Source: Girardinichthys multiradiatus
Taxonomy: Eukaryota; Chordata; Actinopteri; Cyprinodontiformes; Goodeidae
Assembly: GCF_021462225.1 (NCBI RefSeq)
Contig: NC_061800.1
Coordinates: 15,794,749 to 15,858,748 of the forward strand
Reading direction: 5' to 3'
Length of the DNA stretch: 64,000 nucleotides
The translations under genes were made by a program, and so were the position numbers. Positions 10,561-23,900 of this stretch are shown piece after piece (the stretch's first letter is position 1; each line of letters opens with the position of its first letter). The notes below the pieces were generated by a model, which saw nothing but the letters and a program-made list of their open reading frames with translations, did not search any database and was not told the DNA's origin.

Positions 10561-11810
10561 TATTTGTTATTTTAAATACTGTTACACAAGCAGAATTTAT
10601 TTTTCATAAGCATACTTTTAGTACTGTTATTTTGTTTTTTGGCCGGCCCAGAAAGAAGATTGAAAAAATCCTTTTTTTAGATACATATTTATTTATTTAT
10701 AAACGTATTTATTTCTAAATAAATATCATGACTGACTGATTGAAGGTAAAGGCTTTGATTTGATTTCAGTCACAGATGTGATTCAGTTTTCACTGTTGAG
10801 AAAGGATGTAGATCAGTAATGTTACAAAAATAGTAGTGTTGTAAATGCAATTCGGTGATTTAAATCCCCTTTCAGTGACAGCTCATTTGACCAATGAGTA
10901 GTTCTCAAAAGTCGCAGTTTTGATTTTTTCATAGCCAATAGGAGTGAAGAGAATTCTGAAATAGGCGTGGCTACAACATCCCGGTGCCAAGTAGTATCAT
11001 TGTGAGGTCCAGCAACAGATGGCGACGACAGGAGCGGTTCAAATCTGCCAGGGTGGATGTTTTGATGTCAGAGTCCCGGCCTACTCCAGACTCTTGGTTT
11101 CTAATGTTGGATTTGGAAAAAAAACATGCCATCCGAGTTTTATTAATAATTTACTTTTTATAGCTGTTATTTTCTTTGTTTTGACTTCCTATTTCTGCTG
11201 GAGGCCTCAAAAAGCCTCGTTCTAGATTTGGCGATAGACGGACCCCAGCGTAAGGAGACGTCTGGAGTATTGTTCGGAAAGTTTCCTAAAATGTATTTAA
11301 TCAGGTGTGTTGTATTGAGGTGTAACAGGTTCGCTTTATAAAGTTGGTTCTGTTGACGTCATAGCAAAATCTGCAATTAATGCGGACTAGATTTAAGTTA
11401 ACGAGATAAGCTAACTGTTTAGCTACATAGCAACGAACTGGATGAATGAATGAAGTAACTTGAAGCTACCTGGATAAAAAAAACAAAAAAACAAGTGTTT
11501 ATTCTTAATGCGAGTTTATGTCACGTATTCCTACAACGTGCTACTGATTTTCTCTACTCTGGAGAACCTTGCTGGGGAACTGTTCCTCGACTGTTAACAC
11601 TGGCTACCCACAAATGGACAGGAATGCTTTGCTTGGGAGTGGATGGGCAGCGGCAGTTTAGCACGCTAAGATAGCGCTGTGTTGGTACTGACCTGACAAT
11701 CGTCTCCTAATGTTTATTAGGAAGGGCGAGGTCGGCTTTAGCTAGCTACAGATATATGCACTACTCGGACTTGGCAGCGATAAGTGTGAAGCTTACGCCC
11801 AGAGTTTGGA
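10561..11810 (+). promoter_or_regulatory. Intergenic region and presumed ccnyl1 promoter / 5' UTR
   Basis: The first part (to about 10750) is AT-rich. From about 10900 the sequence gains CpGs, with GACGTC and GCGATAG-type words, as expected of a vertebrate promoter. No TATA box is convincing. The start site cannot be placed. A 68-codon frame at 11019-11225 shows no recognisable domain. Confidence 0.4.
11354..11361. promoter_or_regulatory. Perfect CRE palindrome upstream of ccnyl1
   Basis: TGACGTCA, the full consensus bound by CREB/ATF dimers, lies 450 bp before the ccnyl1 start codon in a relatively CpG-rich stretch between the two genes. The position fits a promoter-proximal element. That it works is inference. 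Confidence 0.45.
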
Positions 11811-11973
11811 ATGGGGAACACGGTGTCATGCTGCGTCTCTTCGGAGTCGAGTCCCAAACTCCCTTCGAGGCAACCCGCCGAGCGGCTGGAGGAGTTTCAT
11901 ACCAGCACCGAAGTGAGCGACGACAACACCGGGCCCTATCTGCAGCATATAAGCGACAGGGAGGTCCCTGATG
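11811..11973 (+). CDS. ccnyl1: ccnyl1 exon 1 (start, myristoylation signal)
   Basis: The exon encodes 54 residues from [11 protein letters not shown] to [11 protein letters not shown], plus one base (phase 1). Donor GTATGT at 11974. The LQHISDRE word is shared by CCNY and CCNYL1. Confidence 0.94.
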
Positions 11974-14900
11974 GTATGTTGACCAGATTATTACTCAGAC
12001 TTCCGATGTCTTGTGGTAATTTCTATTTCCCTGCTTTTTAACCTAAGTAAACCTCTCAGCCATTTGTTTGCAAAAAAAAAAAAAAACTTTAAAATGCTTT
12101 AAGTGTCTTAAATGTACGAAAATATTAACTTCATATACAAACACCGAGACGCTTCACAGTAATAGTGAAAGTATCAATACATTACTGGACAAGTTGCCCA
12201 AAGTGTTTGTTGCCAGCCCGCTAGCCAATCTGCAGCAAGGACGAAAACATTCTTGGTAGTGTTTAGCTACCCACTGCATCATATGGATCCTACTGGCGTC
12301 AAATTATAGTTACACATTAAAACAAATTGTTCATCAGATAAGAAATGAAACTCTCTTTTATTGAGAAGTGTTTTATAGTGTTTTGCAAAAGTATTCCACA
12401 TTTTATAACATTAAAACAAACAAAAAAAACCTCACCTTATTTTATAGGTTTATGTGATAAACCAACACAAAGTGATGACGATTGTGCAGTGGAAGGAAAC
12501 TGATACAGCATTATTAAAAAACAACTACAACAACAACCAAGGAGCAGACCAGACAGCTCAGGGATAGGGTTGTGGAGACGTTTAAATTAGGATTCATTTA
12601 TAAAACAAAATCCCCATCAGCTTTAAGCACCACATAGAGCACTGTTGAATTCATCACCTAAAAACGGAAAGAGTTTTGCACAAATTGCCAGGAAATAGCT
12701 TTTAACCTAAACCGAGAGGGGTGGCCAGCAGAATATTAATCAGAGAAGTAGCCAAGCTGCCTGTGATAACTCTGGAGGAGCTGCAGAAATCTGAAGAATC
12801 CGTTGACGTCACTTCATCAATCTGACCTGCATGTAAGAGTGGCAAGAAGAAGCACTTTCTGGACAGTAAGCTATAAAAAGTCTTGATTGCCACCGGCCAG
12901 TATGGGACACAGCAAACATGTGGGAGAATGTGTTCAGTCAGAGCCCCCCCGCCAATACATGCATTATATCAATGCATATATGTTGAAATGGCCCAGTGTA
13001 AAGATGTGTTTGTAAAGAAGAATTGGCAAAAGCCTAAGTCTCTACATGTGTAAAGCTGATATAGACATATAATAGCAGACATGGAGCAGTAGCAAAAGGT
13101 GGTTCTACAATGTATTGACTCAGAGTGCATGCTACACTTAAAATCATTTTTCATCTACCTCTACGATTTTACATTACTATGTAGATCTATCACGGTTGAT
13201 TTTTTCTTTATAAAGTTAAGTATTTTTATGATTTTATGTTTTAATAAAAACATGAAGTCTTGCTTATAATATATATTAAAGGCTCTCAGTATGCTATTTT
13301 TTTTTTGCTGTTAGGGATGTTGAAATTGCAAATTGATGTTCTAAAGTTCCAGCAAAGGTTTGTTTTCCCATTGTTCTGCTGACCCCTGCTCAGTAAAGGT
13401 ATTTAAAGTATGTCTCTGTAGTTTTAGTTAAAGCTCACTTTTGTGGTGTCAGCACTTGTCTTCCCTCTTTGCATTGATTTCCAGATATGCTCAGCATTTA
13501 TGACATTTGTGTCACTGTGGACGGTCTAGGGACACCGGCTGTTGGTCAGGCTAGGGTCAGAATCCATCCAGCAGTCCTTCATGCATTTCTCACAGTTCTC
13601 GCTTCACAAATACCCCCATCCTCTAATCCCTTGTTCATTATGTAATGTGCCTTCTGCAGGGATTTGAAGAAAGAAGACTTTCATGTCATGCTAATAGAGG
13701 GAAGGGTTTTTTATGTTTATTTTTATGCTGTTGTTTTTTTGGGCTTCCGCTGCAACTCATGCAAGCAACCTGCTACAGCTGTTGCTGATAGCTGAGCCTA
13801 AGAAATGTTGTTTAGCAGAATTGCACAGAGTGCTGTCATCTGTCTGTCTGTTCATGGTTTTAGTTCTCTGCTTTGGGATCATCTCTGCCCACAAGCGAGA
13901 AGCAAGCAGACACTCCCAGCCCGGCTTTTAAGCATTTAATGTTTTCACAGAGCTGGCCTTGGAATCTAATCCATCGGACCACGCCCGAGCAAGCACCATC
14001 TTCCTCAGCAAGTCCCAGACAGACGGTCAGTGGTCCTAATATATCACACCATTATATACACACACCCAAACGTCACATTAAATGTCATCTATGTGAACAG
14101 TCAGCATATATCTGAAGCTGATTGCTTTGCATGCCATAACAATGATTCCTTTATGTTTGTGATGCTATCTCTGGTCCTTTTTTTGTGGTTACTTGGAGTT
14201 CCTGATGGTGCTCAAACTCTGGTTCGCTACAATCTCCCCAGTGTTTATTTAAATGTTTACTTATATAACCCTTAGGTGAATCCAATTAACTTCTCCATAA
14301 CTTCAAATAACTTCTCATCGCTTATTGACAGATCTCAGACCAGCTGAAAGGATTGGTGATGGGCTGTAACCAAACTGCTTCAATTACAAACATGGCCTGC
14401 TAATATTAGATCTGTCAGGAATCTTTAAGCATTGGGCCAATTTACCAAGGTTGTTTGAAGTTGATGTCCTGCTCGTTTATTCAACAAGCATAAATCAGAT
14501 TTAAAAACGTAGGACTTAAAACCTTAAAATATCAGTGGAGCCAATATTTATATTTGCTCTTCAGAAATGACTTTGTTCTTTGTCCCATTCCTTCTCGGCA
14601 GCCCAAATCGGTCTAAAAGGGAAAGCTTGAAATTATTGAGATGAGGTTATGTGAAACAGTAGATTATTTACCTGTAGTAAACGGATGTCAAATCAAGAGT
14701 GAGTTTGAAGCAAGTAAAAAAAATTCCTCAGAGCAGTAAAAGGTCACGACGCTAATATTAGTGGGTAATATATTGGTCGTTACTGCTTTGAGCATTTTGT
14801 TACTTTTTTTTTTACTGTATCTTTGTGATATGTCTACTCATCTGTCTGCTACAGGCAGGGAAACTATTATTGGTGATAACTTCAAACAATCTCACTTTAA

Positions 14901-17900
14901 AAAGGTCAAACTATGTTTTGCAGCTAGTTGAGACAGTTTAAGGTTAACAGTTTCTTTTTTTCTAATAATATTTCATAACTATGACAGAGTTGGGTTCACT
15001 TCCTGCTCTGTTGCATCATGGAACCTTAAAATATGTGCATTAATTAATAATGTAGCTGTTTTTAATAAAAAAAAAAACTGGTGCCGTTTATAGTGGTAGC
15101 AAGTAAGACCCTGTGTTTGGTACTGCCTTCTGTTTCCTGTTTTAAACACTTCTTTCCTTGCAGTGCGCGACAAGAGAAAAAGCAACCACATAAACCATAT
15201 GAGTCATGTAAGTATTTGATTTGCTTCTTCTTTTTTAAGAATTGGGGTTAAAAGTTTCCAAATAATCTCATCTATGAATAGTTTGGATCAACTATAATTC
15301 TCTCTAGGATAAATTGTATAATTCAGTAAACATTTGATTGTTCAACCTTATGATGTTTGACTAACAAATTGTTCTCTAGATCTAAAAGTCAAATAAAGTT
15401 GATGTGTTGTGTTGTAACAAAAGGATCCAGCCTCCAGTAAGAGCCCACTATGACACACATGTAACCTAAAAATTTAACAGTTTGAAATAATTCATCAATT
15501 TTAACACATAATGCTCAGCCTCCCACTGCAGTCGTATGACACTGAGTTTGTGATGTCATGACGTCCTTTTAAAACGGAGGTGTACCAGGTCAGCAGGTGT
15601 GGCAGAATCAGCTCATGTTCAAAACCTTGTTTTACTCAATATAGGTCAAATCTCACAGATTTATCGTAACTTTTGCCAAATTTTAATTTGAGAAGTAGTC
15701 ATCCAAACCCTTTGTGACATATGTTTCACCACAAAAAAAAAAAAAAAATCACCAGCGGCACAAACATGCCATTTGCCTTGCCACAAGAAGGTTCTGAGTT
15801 TGAATCCTGGTTGGGGCGTGTCTCCATGGAGTTTGCATGTTCTCTCTGGGTACACGCATATGTTTTCTGCAAACTGCTGCCGCTAGGTGGTGGAATGTAA
15901 AATGTTTCTTTTGTAAAGAGAAATGGAACTGGGTTGTTGAATAAAATTGTTCCTAAACCAGATAACATTATTTTAAAGTTTAATATTTGAATATATTTCT
16001 TTTACCTTCTTCCATGCTTTATTAACAAAGCCAGCTCTGTTTTCTTTTGGAAAAACACACTTGTACATTCTGCGCATGTTCATTGTGTGAATTTTCTGTC
16101 TCCAGGTTTCTCCTGGTCCCCCGTTAAAGAAGTACAGCTCCTGTTCTACCATCTTCATAGACGATAGCACCGTGAGCCAGCCAAACCTCAAAAGCACAAT
16201 TAAATGGTGAGACTCGTACAGAAACACAGACACTCATCGATTCGCTGCTGAAAAATCTCCTATTTCACATGAGAAAATCATGTTGCGTCACACTTTGGTA
16301 ATCCTAAAGTAATAGCTAACAGATGCTTGACTCAACAGATAACAGATGTTATCTTGCCTCATTTCAATGTTATGACGTTGTTTTATGGGTAATGGTTTAA
16401 TCCTGTTTCATCAGGATTATGTATCCTGAATCCTTAGCGCTAAATGTGTCAAATACTTTGTCGCCCTAAACCCGCAGGCAGTAATCGGTCTTTTCATTAA
16501 TCATTGGTTTGAAACAAATAGTAAACAACCAAATTAAAGTAAAATTAACAAACGTGTTATTTCTTTTCCGCAGTGTCACTTTAGCAATATACTACCACAT
16601 CAAAAACAGGTAGGTTTGAAGCTTTTAGAACTTTTTACATTATTATTATAATATTATTTTATAACTGAGTTGTCTATGTGATCTAAACAGATGTTCTGCT
16701 TGGTTTTTAGGGACTCTGACAGGTCACTGGACATCTTTGATGAGAAGTTGCACCCTTTATCAGTAAGTATCTTGATAGAATTTAACTCCCTGTTGGAAAA
16801 AGTTTTTGCTGCATTATTTTTGTAGTTTAATGGTTGGATTTAGAGCAATGATTAACAGCAGTATACTGTACCTGAATGGATTTTAGTAGAGTTGATCTGA
16901 ATGTTTTCAGGGTTTTCTCACTCTTTGTTTTTGTTGCGTTTACATTTAAGGAGTGGGATTACACATTCATGGTGAAATGTCCTGGTTTCCCAATCTTAAA
17001 CTTTGCTTTGTGTTGTTGTAGTCCCACCCAGTCGCTTCGCTTTTAAATGTATCTGTTTAATATTAATGTGGAACAGTCGGAGTGAAATCTTTCTCTTGTG
17101 CAAATCCCAGGATGCAGTTCAAAGTGATGTAAACACTGAAACAATCCTGCATATTAATACACACAGTTCCTTGCACAAAAATGTTACCTAACTGAAAAAC
17201 TAAAGCTGTAGTCAGTGTTATGTTTACTGTTTACGAGGGTGCATCTGAAACACGATTAAAAGCAATGAGTTCAAAACTGGTTTTCATTTAAACTTGTAAT
17301 GAAGTAGTAGGGATCTTTGCTGGTATTTATATATTTCGCTAGTGGAACTAACTATAGTCCTTTGGTGTTGCAAAGCAGATTTGTATCCATGTTACACAAT
17401 CAACAACAAACAAGTGAGCATTTCCAGGTAAACGGCACAGAGCGAAACGGTGACAAACAGCACGGAGCCAGTTTATTTTGTCATTAAGTGTTTCCTGATG
17501 TGAAAAAGGCGCTGCCTTAAATCAAGAAGGATCTGATGGTATAATAGACCCACTGCAGCTTGATGTCACAAGTGTGAGCTCCACCCTCGTTTCCTTTTGG
17601 ATGGCAAAAGAGCCAGGTAATCTTGAACCAACACGTTTTTGAGGTAGTCTGATGCTCCTAGCACCAATATTTAAAGCTCTATTTGTCGTGAAAGGTATTC
17701 GAAGTGAAAATTGTGATCCACATGTAACTCCTTATTAAACTTGCACAGTTCATGAGCCTTATTTGAAGTCCTTAAAGGTCATTTTTATTAATAAGCAAGT
17801 CCCTGTACACCACATAAAACAAGTTAAAATAATTAAAAGGTCCAACTTTTGTGCTTTCAGAATTTGTTATGTATAAAGTCCCGGGTTTTTAATAAAGGAA

Positions 17901-20900
17901 TAAAATGTCTGAACAATGCTTTGTTCATTTGCGGACCGCAAGAACTTACTAGGGATGGATTTAACTAGAATAGTCCTTTTATCTCAAATCTTTGGAGATT
18001 AATGTTATCCATATGCAATATTTATTTAAATGTTTTTGTTAAAGCTGAAATCACCCTTGTCATTGCTAGTGGTTTATCCCTTCACGCACAGCGTGAGCAC
18101 TGAAAACTGCTTAATGGGCCTCTCCTTTGTCTGTGTAAATTGCGGTCAGTCTGGGGAATCGGCTACCAAATAGTTTTTGGGATTTTTTTGGCGGCGCTAG
18201 TGGTCTTTTTATTTTTATTTAAAAGTAGGTAGTTGGGAAGTAGGGTGAAGAGAGATGGAAGACATGCAGCGCACCTCGCTGTGGTCGGAACTCAAACCCG
18301 GCTGCGTCGAGGACTGAGGCCGTCTCATATCGGTCATGTACTCTACCGCTATGCCACAAGCTGTGGCCCTTTGAGCCATTTAGGAACCAGTGAGGCTCAG
18401 AGCTTTAAGGGCTACACCTATACTCATAGAATCTGCAGTTACAGTACGTAACGAACATTTTATTTCAGATTGGCTCCGCCCTTTAAGGCTATCGCTAGTG
18501 AATAAAAGGCGAAGCAGGATGTAGTCAATGCCTCACTGGATCTGTCTGAACCACAATCATTGGTATGGATCTTTAACCTGTGCGCGCAAGATGAGCGCTA
18601 AATCCCACTGAGGAAACGGTGAGCATGACACCGGTCTTTGTCTACGTATACCTTTTTATAAAACATCATCAGTGGGTGGTTAAAGACTGTTCTGTCTCCA
18701 AGCCCCTAATGACAGGATACATAGCTGCAGCATATGTTTTAATTGTGCTAAAACCACATTTCTGTTCATAAGCTGCTGCAGAATTAACATAGTAGTGGAC
18801 ATAGAATGGAACCCACATCGTACTAAGAACACCAGCTCTCAAAAGCTTTTCATTTCCACGTGTATAACGCTGTGGTAAGCGCCCCTGTCCAGAGGCACTG
18901 ACCTATCTCTGGGTAGCTCCTGACCGCCCCTCCTACCTAGAGGAATGCATCACCTGTGTACTCAGGGGGCTATGAGAGTCACTGACAGCTGTTCCTCTCG
19001 ACCCTGATCCAGGAGCCACGGGATCAGCAGGACTGGGGAAAAGTATAAAGGAGTATCTATGGCCACAGACTGTGAGCTAAGGCTCTTCCCATGGGCTCAG
19101 TGAGAACCATAGCTGGCACTGGCCATTTTTTTCCTGTGTATCAAACAGATCAACTGCTGCTCTGCCGCATCTGTTCTATAACTGAGCGATCAGGTTAGGA
19201 TGAAGGCTTCAGTCCCTGTGTAGAAGAGCACCTCTTGACAGGATACTAGGGATGTAAAACAGTGTTAAACAGCCGTCCACTTCTCATTCTGTGCAAAGGA
19301 TGTGTGTGAGGAGATTACCACTAGATCGCACGATTTGACTGAGTAGTAGACATTTTCAGAAACCTTGCTCATAGAGGAAAGGTTTGTTCTATTTCACAAT
19401 TGTCTGCAAGTAATTTTTTGCATCTTTCTTATGTCCTTTGGTGGGTTGGAGCACGCCAGCTGCCGACCTCTGTGACTCTGCTCAGAGCAAACTGCGGCAC
19501 CAGCAGTTGGGTGGAAGAGACGGTGGGTGGGGGAGCTCAGGAAGCTGTATCATCTCAGCTGATGTCAACGGTCCTACCAGCGACCGGTGATGTAGGAGGG
19601 GCTCAAGCTTGTCAAGAGACATTTGCAACTTCTCCATCACAGATTGGAAGTGGGGGCTGCACAGTCCATCCAGACTAATAGGACCCTCCAACAGCTCCTT
19701 CTTCAAGTATTCAGAGAGGGAAGAGGACAGACGGTGCCACATTTGATGCTGTAGCAGGATCTGCCAAGTGATGATGTGGGAGGAGCACACAGCTGATGCC
19801 ACACATAAATTTAAAACTGTCAACAAAATTGCAGACATTTTCTGCATCTTCTGGCGGGAGATCTATATCTTTAGCCTTCGAGATGGTGAAGGTAAGAAAG
19901 AGGATTTTATTGGTTGCCGCTGCAGACTGAGTGGCACACTGATGGGAGTGATTAGTGATTCTTGCCATAATCTGGTTGCCGGGGGAGGAGGGCATAGGTC
20001 GTCGCATGACGTGCTGGCCAAGAACAGGAGGCCAGCTTTAATCCGTGAGGGACCCCACCCTCAAGATGGGTCAGAAGGGGGTGATTAGTGCCTTCAGTTG
20101 AAGGGGCTCAGCCGCCGCTCCCGACCCATACGCCGTTACTGCCGGGAAGGGCGGCCAGTCATCTGTGGAAGGTGGGCATTGTGGTGCAGGGCCGGTGGGA
20201 CATCTTTGGTGTTAGCTACCTTAGCTATTATGTCGAGTAGCATGCTAACAAGCTCTCCCACTCACTCACACATACTCCCCTTGTGTGGAGTGGAGAGTTC
20301 GCTGACCTCAGGATTCCTTGTTTGTAAGCACCTTTCTATGGCTCCTCTGTCTTTGGGAGGCGAGCAGAGGTGCTACCAGTTTGTGTCTCAAAGGCGGAAT
20401 CATCTGATTCCTGCCTAGCGTCAAAGATGTCTAGCGCACCTTCCAGCAAGTAGCGGTCTGCAACAGGGAATTTCCCTTGTAGCGGAGAGAAGATCCCGAG
20501 CCACTGTTGCTTCTCCAGAGGGAGGTGCCCTCGCAGATGCAATCAGGTTAAAGCTCAGAATGTAACCTGTCTGATAAGACAGACACAGGTGGATGGTTCC
20601 TTGACAGCACCATCCACCTGGAATCAGTGTTCTTGAGAAGGAATCTGCCCTTTTTGCTTGTCGCTGAAGAAAAAATGGAATCCAATTACCCGGTCTGAGC
20701 GCAATTTATACAAACCGGGCCCATCCAACAGGTGGCCGTGAAGTTTCCAGTGCTCACGCTGTGCACTAAGAGACACCACTGCTGATACCCTTAAACGGTG
20801 AAGCCTATACGAAATAGAATAGAGGAAAATAAGAAGAACATGTGAGAATGGACACCTTGTTGTGGAGGCTGGTATGATTGTTGTGTCTGTCAGGTGAGAG

Positions 20901-23900
20901 AATATATGTAGGAAAAGTTGAAACATTGCACCTCATGTAGGCAAGTTTTGGGGGGGAAAATTGTTACCATTAGGAGGAAAATGACTTGGAAAAACTTTTC
21001 CAGAGAAAAATAAAGCACTGAAGCCAAATAAGGCAACATCAACACCTGGCTAATGAAGGAACTGGGGTTTTCTGGTAAACAGCTGCACTGAGCTTTGTTC
21101 TTTTTCAGTGTAGAAATTGACTCCATGCAGCCAAAAAACTGTAAATTGTATCTTTTATACATTTGTTTTCTTTTTTGCACAAATTAACTTTATAATTTCG
21201 AAAAGATGTCAGGTGATTATTGTATAATTTTTTCTTAAACAAAAACTTTATCCATTATTTTTTTACAGTCTGGTTGAGGTGGGTAGATGGAAAACCTCCC
21301 TCCTCTGAAAAGAGGTTTGGCTTAAAAAGTTTGAGAACTGCTCATTTTGAAGGTCCTGCTTAAATGTAATATTGTAGAAAATGACAAAATGCTGCTTTAA
21401 ACATGCATTTGTTAAAATGATCCATTATAAAAGACACTAAGTAGCTTGGTGAAGTTTGTTTTTACAATTGGGTTTTTCTTGATGCTACTGCTTTCTTTCT
21501 AAGCAGTGTGGTATTTGTGGTTTTAAATGGCTCAAGATTCAAACAAAAATATAGATACTGTTACCTTCTAGCCATTTACATCACAAACCAATCTCTAGCG
21601 ATGACCACAACCACCTTCATATCCTGTTTCCTCCCTCAGTCATGTATGAATCTTTCCATCCCACACAGAAAGAGCCAGTGCCAGACGACTACGCATATCT
21701 GGACCCAGAACACAAACTGATCTATCGCTTCGTCAGAACACTCTTCAGCGCTGCACAGCTCACTGCAGAATGTGCCATCGTCACACTTGTAAGTGTGTAG
21801 CTTTTTGGACAATGGACAGTAGTGTTAATTGTTATCATGCTAAAGCTTAATGTGTTTAATATCTCATTGCATTTACAGTATAAAGTGATGTAGAAAGATT
21901 TGCATTTTTAATCTTCAACAACATTGAATTTTATTCAAATAAAAGTACACAGGAGCATGTTTTGCACAACGTTAGTTTTCATCTGTAGCTTACTTTGATG
22001 TTTCCTTATTTAGTCACCAGAGGGCAGCAAAGCCCTGCAAACAAGACAAAAACAACTCTTTCCAGAGTAAAATGTTAACACAGTGAAGGATGGACACATG
22101 AGGCATTTTGATTTAAGGGCAAGAAAAATGTTCGTGGTTATTTTAGTTAATCATTTTTTATTTTATCTGACTGCTGATTTTGTTTTGAGTACAATATACA
22201 GTGTAAAGAAATGACCTATAGAGAGATTAAATAACTGCCAAATAAGAGTTATGGGTTTTACTATTCTTCCAGGTCTACCTAGAACGTTTGCTGACTTATG
22301 CTGAGCTGGACATTTGTCCCGCCAACTGGAAGCGTATCGTCCTGGGAGCCATCCTGTTAGCCTCCAAAGTCTGGGATGACCAGGCTGTGTGGAACGTTGA
22401 CTACTGCCAGATCCTTAAAGACATCACTGTGGAGGACATGTGAGTTGTGTGCATGCATAGATACAATCCTTATGAAGCCTTGATAGACGTGAATTTAAGG
22501 AAAGAAGCGACTTTTCCCTAACGAGGTCTTGTTGGAAGACGTTTAAGTAACTTGAAATGAAAGTAAATCTAACATCTGTTGCTTCTGTTTCAAGTATTAG
22601 ATGTGACTTTGATTGAAACACTTGATGAAAAAGAAAATAACACAATAGCCTGGTATGTATCAGGTTTCTTTTAGTTTAAAATAAAAGTAGGTTTCTGAAA
22701 AGATACAAATGAATATGGGCTAAAGCATGCTGTAGAAGAGCAAAAGGAGACTAGAAATTTGATTGAATATGAACATTTCTATAGAGCTTTTTATATAAAC
22801 TCTTTAGGAGTCTAACAAACAAGTATAAAGTACATTATAGACCGTTGGATAAATTTTTATAATCCGTTGGATTATATTTATATTTTGTCCTCAATGCAAC
22901 TACCTGGCACAACATGCTTGTCCCTCTAATAAAAGCAATATAATAAGATGCACTTAAATCAGCCAGAAAAAGTGCTTGAATAAATGGAAGCTGTGGCATC
23001 TCTGCTGTCTGGCTGTGAGCCAGTGAAGAGGCCAGGGGCTGCACTTGGAGGACCACAGCTTTATTTCCTGCAATTGCTTTTCTCATGACTGTGTGTGAAA
23101 GAGGTTGTGAGTGCTGGCTTGTTTTTAATGATTTGGACAGAAGCGCTCTGCCTGCATGTGTGTGTTTGCCGTCTGTGCCCCCATCCTCTTCTGACTCGCT
23201 CTCCCTGTCCTCTCATATACGTCTGACCTACACGCTCCCTGCTCTGTTTTCATTGCTGCCACTGAAGAGTCTTTGTGAGCTGGTTCGAGTCTGGGCCGAG
23301 GGATGGGAAGAATAGAAGAGAGGGAAACAGAGAAAAATGGAAGGGAGGGTCTCAAGTGCTCTCACTGCTTCTACATAATGGCCCCGGCTCTCGTCCGCTC
23401 CATTAGTTGCCCCGGGAAACCAGACATCACACACACACACACACACTCGTATGTACTCTCATCACCTTTGCTGACCAACAAAGCATCCTGGATGTTGTCT
23501 CCTTGGAGACCACCTCCCTTAGATTTACTCATGACTGTGATGATGAGGGATCATGAAGGCTGTCGTCTGGCAAAGGCGAACTGTTACACTCCAGGAAAGT
23601 TTGTGGAAATACATATTTGATTACCTGAAAGCTTTGTGGAACCTTAAGTTAGAGAAACATAACTCTAGATATGGCTCTCTAACTTAACCTACTCAACCAA
23701 AGTAGTTCTTGTGTTTTCCAACAAATTGGTGTTTGGCTGGTTTAACAAACTTGTAATGCTAACCAGCATTTCCATCTGCTATTAAGAGATGTGTCTACTG
23801 GTGGGACTTATAAGGACTGCTTCTAACAGGATTTCTGAGCACCAACTAATAATGTCCCGCATGTCCTTGCCCCCCCCCCACGTCCTTATTTTTTTGAGGT

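Noticed and set aside
11019..11225. Possible small gene or first exon starting MATTGAVQICQGG
   Set aside because: No similarity that I know, no splice link to ccnyl1, and it lies in the presumed promoter. It does not match METTL21A.
13713..13931. Hydrophobic 72-codon frame in ccnyl1 intron 1
   Set aside because: T-rich intron sequence translated as Leu/Phe. No splice support, and it overlaps the acceptor of exon 2.
23085..23315. Conserved open frame also present at 56551-56781
   Set aside because: Conserved only because the region is a recent near-identical duplicate. It lies within an intron and lacks any domain.
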